From the NCBI GenBank assembly GCA_938073925.1, contig CALJGH010000022.1:1-9842 (forward strand): a stretch of 9,842 bases of DNA, read 5' to 3'. This document shows, one piece after another, positions 7,832 to 9,842 of this stretch. The notes beneath the pieces were generated by a model. The model was not told the DNA's origin. It saw nothing but the letters and a program-made list of their open reading frames with translations, and made no database searches. Made by a program: the position numbers and the translations under genes. How positions within the stretch are numbered: the first letter of the stretch is position 1; every line of letters begins with the position of its first letter. The DNA is from an uncultured Nitrospinaceae bacterium. Its GTDB lineage: Bacteria; Nitrospinota; Nitrospinia; Nitrospinales; VA-1.

Positions 7832-7896
7832 ATGTCAACCTGAGTGGTTGATGCATTATCTACAACTAATACTCATCTGCGTCCATGATCTGCACC

Positions 7897-8160
7897 TTAA
7901 ACTATGCTGTTAACTATGTTACCTTTGCCTATCTCTGGGGGGACAATCGTATTAACAGAAGCTTCAGTGTTTATTTGTCTAGCACCAATACCTTCTAATT
8001 TAGAAGGTTGCCGACTTGCTCCCATTTCACGGAATTCTGCTTTGATTATCTCTTCTGTTTGAAATTTATCAGGTTCAAAATCTAACGTTTCGATCAATAA
8101 TTTACTTCTATTAGCTCCCTGCATGCTGCTAACTTCTAGTCCATTATTAAGCTCAATCAT
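7897..8160 (-). CDS. Orphan 87-residue protein of unknown function
   Basis: I do not recognise this protein. It has 87 residues, is charged and hydrophilic, and has no signal peptide, membrane segment or cysteine. The N-terminal two thirds look helical and acidic (KLLIETLDFEPDKFQTEEII), followed by a basic stretch (REMGASRQPSKLEGIGARQ). The end is rich in V, I, N and G (TIVPPEIGKGNIVNSIV). It looks like a real gene because its signals are good: a GGAG 7 nt before the ATG at 8158-8160, a TATACT -10 at 8193-8198, and a palindrome over the -35 position. A GTG one codon earlier is an alternative start. It lies about 300 nt upstream of ureD on the same strand, and nothing links it to urease. The length and the changed C-terminal composition recall peptide precursors, but no modification or export gene is nearby. 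Confidence 0.55.
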   Translation of the reverse strand: MIELNNGLEVSSMQGANRSKLLIETLDFEPDKFQTEEIIKAEFREMGASRQPSKLEGIGARQINTEASVNTIVPPEIGKGNIVNSIV

Positions 8161-8192
8161 CACCTATCTCCAAAATCTAGTTAATTAATCGA

Positions 8193-8233
8193 AGTATACT
8201 ACCCGCTTAATATTGTATGAGATTATTCTCATA
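8193..8233 (-). promoter_or_regulatory. Promoter of the orphan gene with a palindromic operator
   Basis: On the minus strand a -10 hexamer TATACT (8193-8198) lies about 33 nt before the ATG. The -35 position, 17 nt further upstream, is a poor CTCATA (8216-8221). That hexamer is half of a perfect palindrome: TATGAGA (8216-8222), 4 nt, TCTCATA (8227-8233). A weak -35 embedded in a dyad suggests a regulator binding here. The TGAGA/TCTCA arms resemble Fur-type boxes but are one base short of the usual spacing, so no regulator is named. Confidence 0.45.
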
Positions 8234-8275
8234 GCCCATTTGGTAAACTCCATCTTTTTACTATTAAGATAAAGT

Positions 8276-8303
8276 GTTGCGTCGACTGGTTGAAATCGCA
8301 ACC
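8276..8303. repeat. Overlapping hairpin-forming repeats after the ankyrin gene
   Basis: GTTGCG (8276-8281) pairs with CGCAAC (8297-8302), while GGTTG (8288-8292) can instead pair with CAACC (8299-8303). The two stems exclude each other. They lie 38-65 nt past the ankyrin-gene stop and could help end its transcript. No strong U-run follows, so a terminator call is not justified. Confidence 0.25.
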
Positions 8304-8340
8304 AAAAGCGGACATTGTCTGTACGACTAAATCTTGCTTT

Positions 8341-8628
8341 TTACAATTTAGCGCCCGCATCTTTTAATAATTCTTCGATATTTTTATGACCATTTTTGGA
8401 CGCAATCGCTAAAGCCGTTCTGCCATCGGATGCTTTAATATCAATATCGGCTCCTTTTTTCAAAAGAAGCTCAACTATGTTTATATTTCCGTTTTCGGTC
8501 GCGTACATTAAAGCCGTTAAACCTTCGCTATCTTGAATGTTTGGATTATCTCCACGGTCTAAAAAATACGTTGCCATTTCTCTGTGACCACTTTTTACAG
8601 CAACAAATAAAGAATCTATCCCACTCAT
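8341..8628 (-). CDS. Small ankyrin-repeat protein
   Basis: A 95-residue protein made almost wholly of ankyrin repeats, a scaffold for protein-protein contacts. Repeat one is a divergent cap (about 4-33), repeat two is canonical (34-66: GLTALMYATENGN then IVELLLKKGADI), and repeat three is the C-terminal cap (67-95: GRTALAIASKNGH then IEELLKDAGA). There is no signal peptide, so it is presumably cytoplasmic. The start has a strong GGAG 7 nt upstream. The frame stays open upstream to a TAG inside the neighbouring IS end, so a longer ancestral protein cut by the IS cannot be excluded. The IS end lies only 47 nt from the ATG and has probably replaced the native promoter. The binding partner is unknown. 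Confidence 0.8.
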   Translation of the reverse strand: MSGIDSLFVAVKSGHREMATYFLDRGDNPNIQDSEGLTALMYATENGNINIVELLLKKGADIDIKASDGRTALAIASKNGHKNIEELLKDAGAKL

Positions 8629-8675
8629 TTGGCTTCTCCAAATAAATTCAACATATTTAGAAATCTCAATTAGAC

Positions 8676-8781
8676 TGACCAGACCCCACTATTTATACCA
8701 GATTTGACCCGACCTCCGCAAAGCAGTCCAAATGTTAAACTTTTAAAAACTATTTGGTAAGGGGGGGGGATTATGGGTAGG
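8676..8781. repeat. Left arm of the long terminal inverted repeat (106 nt)
   Basis: It matches the reverse complement of 9343-9446 with only two substitutions (the twelfth base, and one base in the TTTG(G/C)TAAG stretch) and a run of nine G against seven. It includes the GGATTATGGG segment, which is the orfA ribosome binding site, start codon and third codon of the other arm. So this arm is a duplicate of the 5' end of the IS, not its natural 3' end. Confidence 0.92.
8692..8721 (-). promoter_or_regulatory. Possible outward promoter in the left IS arm
   Basis: Reading out of the element toward the ankyrin gene, TTGCGG (8716-8721) and TATAAA (8692-8697) are separated by 18 nt. The predicted start would give a leader of about 57 nt to the ankyrin ATG. 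The -35 is only half matched to consensus. Confidence 0.3.
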
Positions 8782-9078
8782 TTGCTTGGATGGAACTTTA
8801 AGTCCATTTTCTCTCCAAATCCAAAAAACCCTCTTATGATTGACTTTCCAGCCATCCTGATTCAGTAAAGCGGTGATACGCTTATATCCATATATTCCAT
8901 ACTTACTGGAAAAACTAGTTACACTATTGCGTAATAATTCTTCATCATCCATCTGCTTCCATTCATATCTCTGCGTCGCCCGACACTGGCCCAGAACTCG
9001 ACACGCTTTTCGTTATGACACCCCATAATATTCCATGGCATTGTCTACCATCTCTCTACGTCGTGCCGAGCTTACAAG
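8782..9078 (-). pseudogene. Transposase orfB, IS3 family, N-terminal fragment
   Basis: The remaining N-terminal part of the IS3-family transposase. The reading is LVSSARREMVDNAMEYYGVS, a stop (TAA, 9013-9015), RKACRVLGQCRATQRY, then the HTH_21-type region YGIYGYKRITALLNQDGWKV with NHKRVFWIWRENGLKVPSKQ. The stop replaces what is usually Glu or Gln in this family. The frame runs into the inverted repeat right after SKQ, so the whole rve/DDE catalytic domain is missing and the product cannot be active. The 5' boundary is approximate because orfB overlaps orfA in the -1 frame near 9075. Confidence 0.85.
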
Positions 9079-9351
9079 TTTCCCGAGGCAACATCCTTCA
9101 AAATCGCCTTATCCAGACTCAAGTCCGCTACCAAACGCTTTAACTGAATATTCTCCTTCTACAGCTCCTTGGACCTCCTGGCTTGATCTATACGCAACCC
9201 ACCATATTCCTTGCGCCAGCGGATGAGTTTTTGTTTATAGATACCTAGCTTTTTTTGCTGCTTACACCTGAGTCAAGGCTTTAGACACAATAACCTCTGC
9301 TTCTCGAAGTTTTACAATAATTTGCTCCGGACTAAATCGTTTCCTACCCAT
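9072..9351 (-). pseudogene. Transposase orfA, IS3 family, broken
   Basis: The DNA-binding first ORF of the IS. It starts MGRKRFSPEQIIVKLREAEV after an AAGGGGGGG ribosome binding site. It is broken three times: a TAA at 9262-9264 after LTQV, an extra base in a run of seven T (plus strand, 9250-9256), and a TAG at 9159-9161. Dropping one A of the A7 run on the coding strand restores KKLGIYKQKLIRWRKEYGG. The typical tail KRLVADLSLDKAILKDVAS then follows the TAG, ending at the TAA 9072-9074. The helix-turn-helix and leucine-rich coiled-coil regions are still recognisable, so the decay is recent. Confidence 0.87.
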
Positions 9352-9446
9352 AATCCCCCCCTTAGCAAATAGTTTTTAAAAGTTTAACATTTGGACTGCT
9401 TTGCGGAGGTCGGGTCAAATCTGGTATAAATAGTAGGGTCTGGTCA
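9343..9446. repeat. Right arm of the long terminal inverted repeat (104 nt)
   Basis: The original orfA-proximal end of the IS: terminal TGACCAGACCC at 9446, a leader, a G-rich ribosome binding site, and the first codons of orfA. It is the inverted partner of 8676-8781. Natural IS3-family end repeats are normally a few tens of bases and imperfect, so a match over a hundred bases points to duplication of one end. Confidence 0.92.
9401..9430 (+). promoter_or_regulatory. Possible outward promoter in the right IS arm
   Basis: The mirror copy of the left-arm element: TTGCGG (9401-9406), an 18-nt spacer, and TATAAA (9425-9430), reading rightward into the A-rich block and the small basic ORF. It has the same half-matched -35. 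Confidence 0.3.
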
Positions 9447-9460
9447 AACAGGTTTTTCAG

Positions 9461-9740
9461 ACCACACACAAAACGAAGCAGGCACAGAACAAGTGCAACC
9501 ACGAGACCAAGAAGTATCCAAAAAAAGAATAGGCAATTTCAAACGAGAGACCAACATAAAAACATACACAAAGGGACAAGGACTAAAATGTCAAAAGAAT
9601 ACAAAGATATCAATAGTGGCAAATTTAAGTCTATAGGACAGAAAGAGGTAGAGCAGATGAATGGCACACGCGAGATGTCAAACGAAGAACGAAAACAAAG
9701 CAGAAGAAAGAAAAAAAGAGTGGGAGGGGACGCCATGCGA
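9461..9740 (+). other. A-rich, T-poor strand-biased block
   Basis: By hand count the plus strand has about 137 A and 30 T in 280 nt (49% and 11%), unlike anything else in the window. The first 20 nt have no T. Motifs such as AAACGA(A/G)G recur near 9471, 9541 and 9670, and CGAGACCAA near 9502 is echoed by CGAGAGACCAA near 9544. Because T is scarce, the plus frames lack stops, so openness alone is not evidence of coding. It could be a foreign gene, an RNA locus or a compositional oddity. The remaining 9750-9842 has ordinary composition and no supported feature. Confidence 0.6.
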
Positions 9741-9749
9741 CACCGATAG
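9588..9749 (+). CDS. Possible small, highly basic protein (53 aa)
   Basis: A candidate plus-strand gene inside the A-rich block. It starts at ATG 9588-9590 with an AAGGA 5 nt upstream and ends at TAG 9747-9749. The product is dominated by Lys, Arg and Glu, with no hydrophobic segment, and has a strongly basic run near the C-terminus (RKQSRRKKKR, about residues 36-45) suited to nucleic-acid binding. I recognise no family. It is the only plus-strand gene candidate in the window and would be read from the possible outward promoter of the IS arm. The skewed base composition alone would produce Lys/Arg/Glu-rich translations, so this could be a chance frame. Confidence 0.3.
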   Translation: MSKEYKDINSGKFKSIGQKEVEQMNGTREMSNEERKQSRRKKKRVGGDAMRHR

Positions 9750-9842
9750 GCACATAACCTAAACAAATGTCCTAATGGTTGCTAGTGGCTGTTTATACGT
9801 GCTCGAATGTGTGAAATTTCATCACTTATCACCACCCTGGAT

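Larger units (their letters stand above)
8676..9446 (-). mobile_element. Fold-back remnant of an IS3-family element
   Basis: A 771-bp non-autonomous derivative of an IS3-family element (IS407-like orfA/orfB), read on the minus strand. From the right come the terminal repeat, the orfA start, a broken orfA, and the first roughly 100 codons of orfB. In place of the rest of orfB, with its DDE catalytic domain and native far end, there is an inverted copy of the orfA-proximal end. Both ends start TGACCAGACCC. The bases just outside (TAGAC on the left, AACAG on the right) do not match, so no target duplication is visible. It encodes no transposase and could move only if a full copy elsewhere acts on it. 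Confidence 0.85.

Noticed and set aside
7833..7838. Consensus TTGACA on the minus strand as a -35 for ureD
   Set aside because: No acceptable -10 occurs 16-18 nt downstream (ACTTTT, CACTTT or CTTTTA), and it lies more than 230 nt from ureD.
8773..8868. A 31-codon chimeric frame starting at the duplicated orfA ATG in the left IS arm
   Set aside because: It is a by-product of the inverted duplication and runs antisense to orfB, with no family resemblance.
9461..9740. A-rich block as the template repeat of a diversity-generating retroelement
   Set aside because: No matching variable repeat or reverse transcriptase is in the window, and no near-copy differing at adenines was seen.
9539..9766. 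A hydrophobic 75-residue minus-strand frame
   Set aside because: Its Leu/Phe/Ser-rich translation follows from the T-rich complement of the A-rich block. It has no convincing start signals.
9822..9842. Minus-strand IQGGDK and stop at the window edge, recalling a cyclophilin motif
   Set aside because: Six codons are too few, and that motif is normally internal, not at the protein end.
9807..9842. Plus-strand ATG opening a frame that runs off the window
   Set aside because: Only 12 codons are visible and there is no ribosome binding site.
1..9842. CRISPR arrays, tRNA or rRNA genes
   Set aside because: No regularly spaced identical repeats and no tRNA- or rRNA-like segments were seen on either strand.

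Overview
The window comes from a Gram-negative bacterium of fairly low GC content: it has an outer-membrane porin with a signal peptide and AT-rich spacers. The urease sequences alone do not fix the phylum. A marine or aquatic proteobacterium or a Nitrospinota-like lineage would fit, but that is a guess. Nearly all coding runs on the minus strand.

The core (7600 down to 2598) is a complete, compact nickel-urease operon in the order ureD-ureA-ureB-ureC-ureE-ureF-ureG. Spacings are 62 nt or less, with one ATGA overlap (ureB/ureC) and one TAA-ATG abutment (ureE/ureF). The three structural subunits are separate genes. UreC has every nickel-binding and catalytic residue at the same number as in the Klebsiella enzyme. 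The four accessory proteins (UreD, UreE, UreF, UreG) all keep their signature motifs, so the operon looks functional. No urea or nickel transporter lies in the window. ureD has no ATG and seems to start at TTG.

Downstream, 42 nt after ureG and probably on the same transcript, is an exported protein of unknown function with a SHOCT-like C-terminal tail (1788-2555). After a 601-nt AT-rich spacer comes an OprP/OprO-like porin (2-1186). Together the block suggests urea entry, hydrolysis and nickel-centre assembly, but the porin and the unknown protein are linked to urea only by position.

Upstream of ureD is a leader with tandem TAACA repeats and several dyads. Next come an orphan 87-residue gene with a well-formed promoter overlapped by a 7+7 palindrome, and a 95-residue ankyrin-repeat gene. 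A 771-bp broken IS3-family element follows (8676-9446). Its two ends are 104-106 nt near-identical inverted copies of one IS end, and all of the DDE catalytic domain is gone: a fold-back, MITE-like derivative. The last 400 nt hold a strikingly strand-biased block (9461-9740; A about 49%, T about 11% on the plus strand) with a possible 53-residue very basic protein. This right-hand part (from about 7600) is the accessory and most unusual portion of the window.
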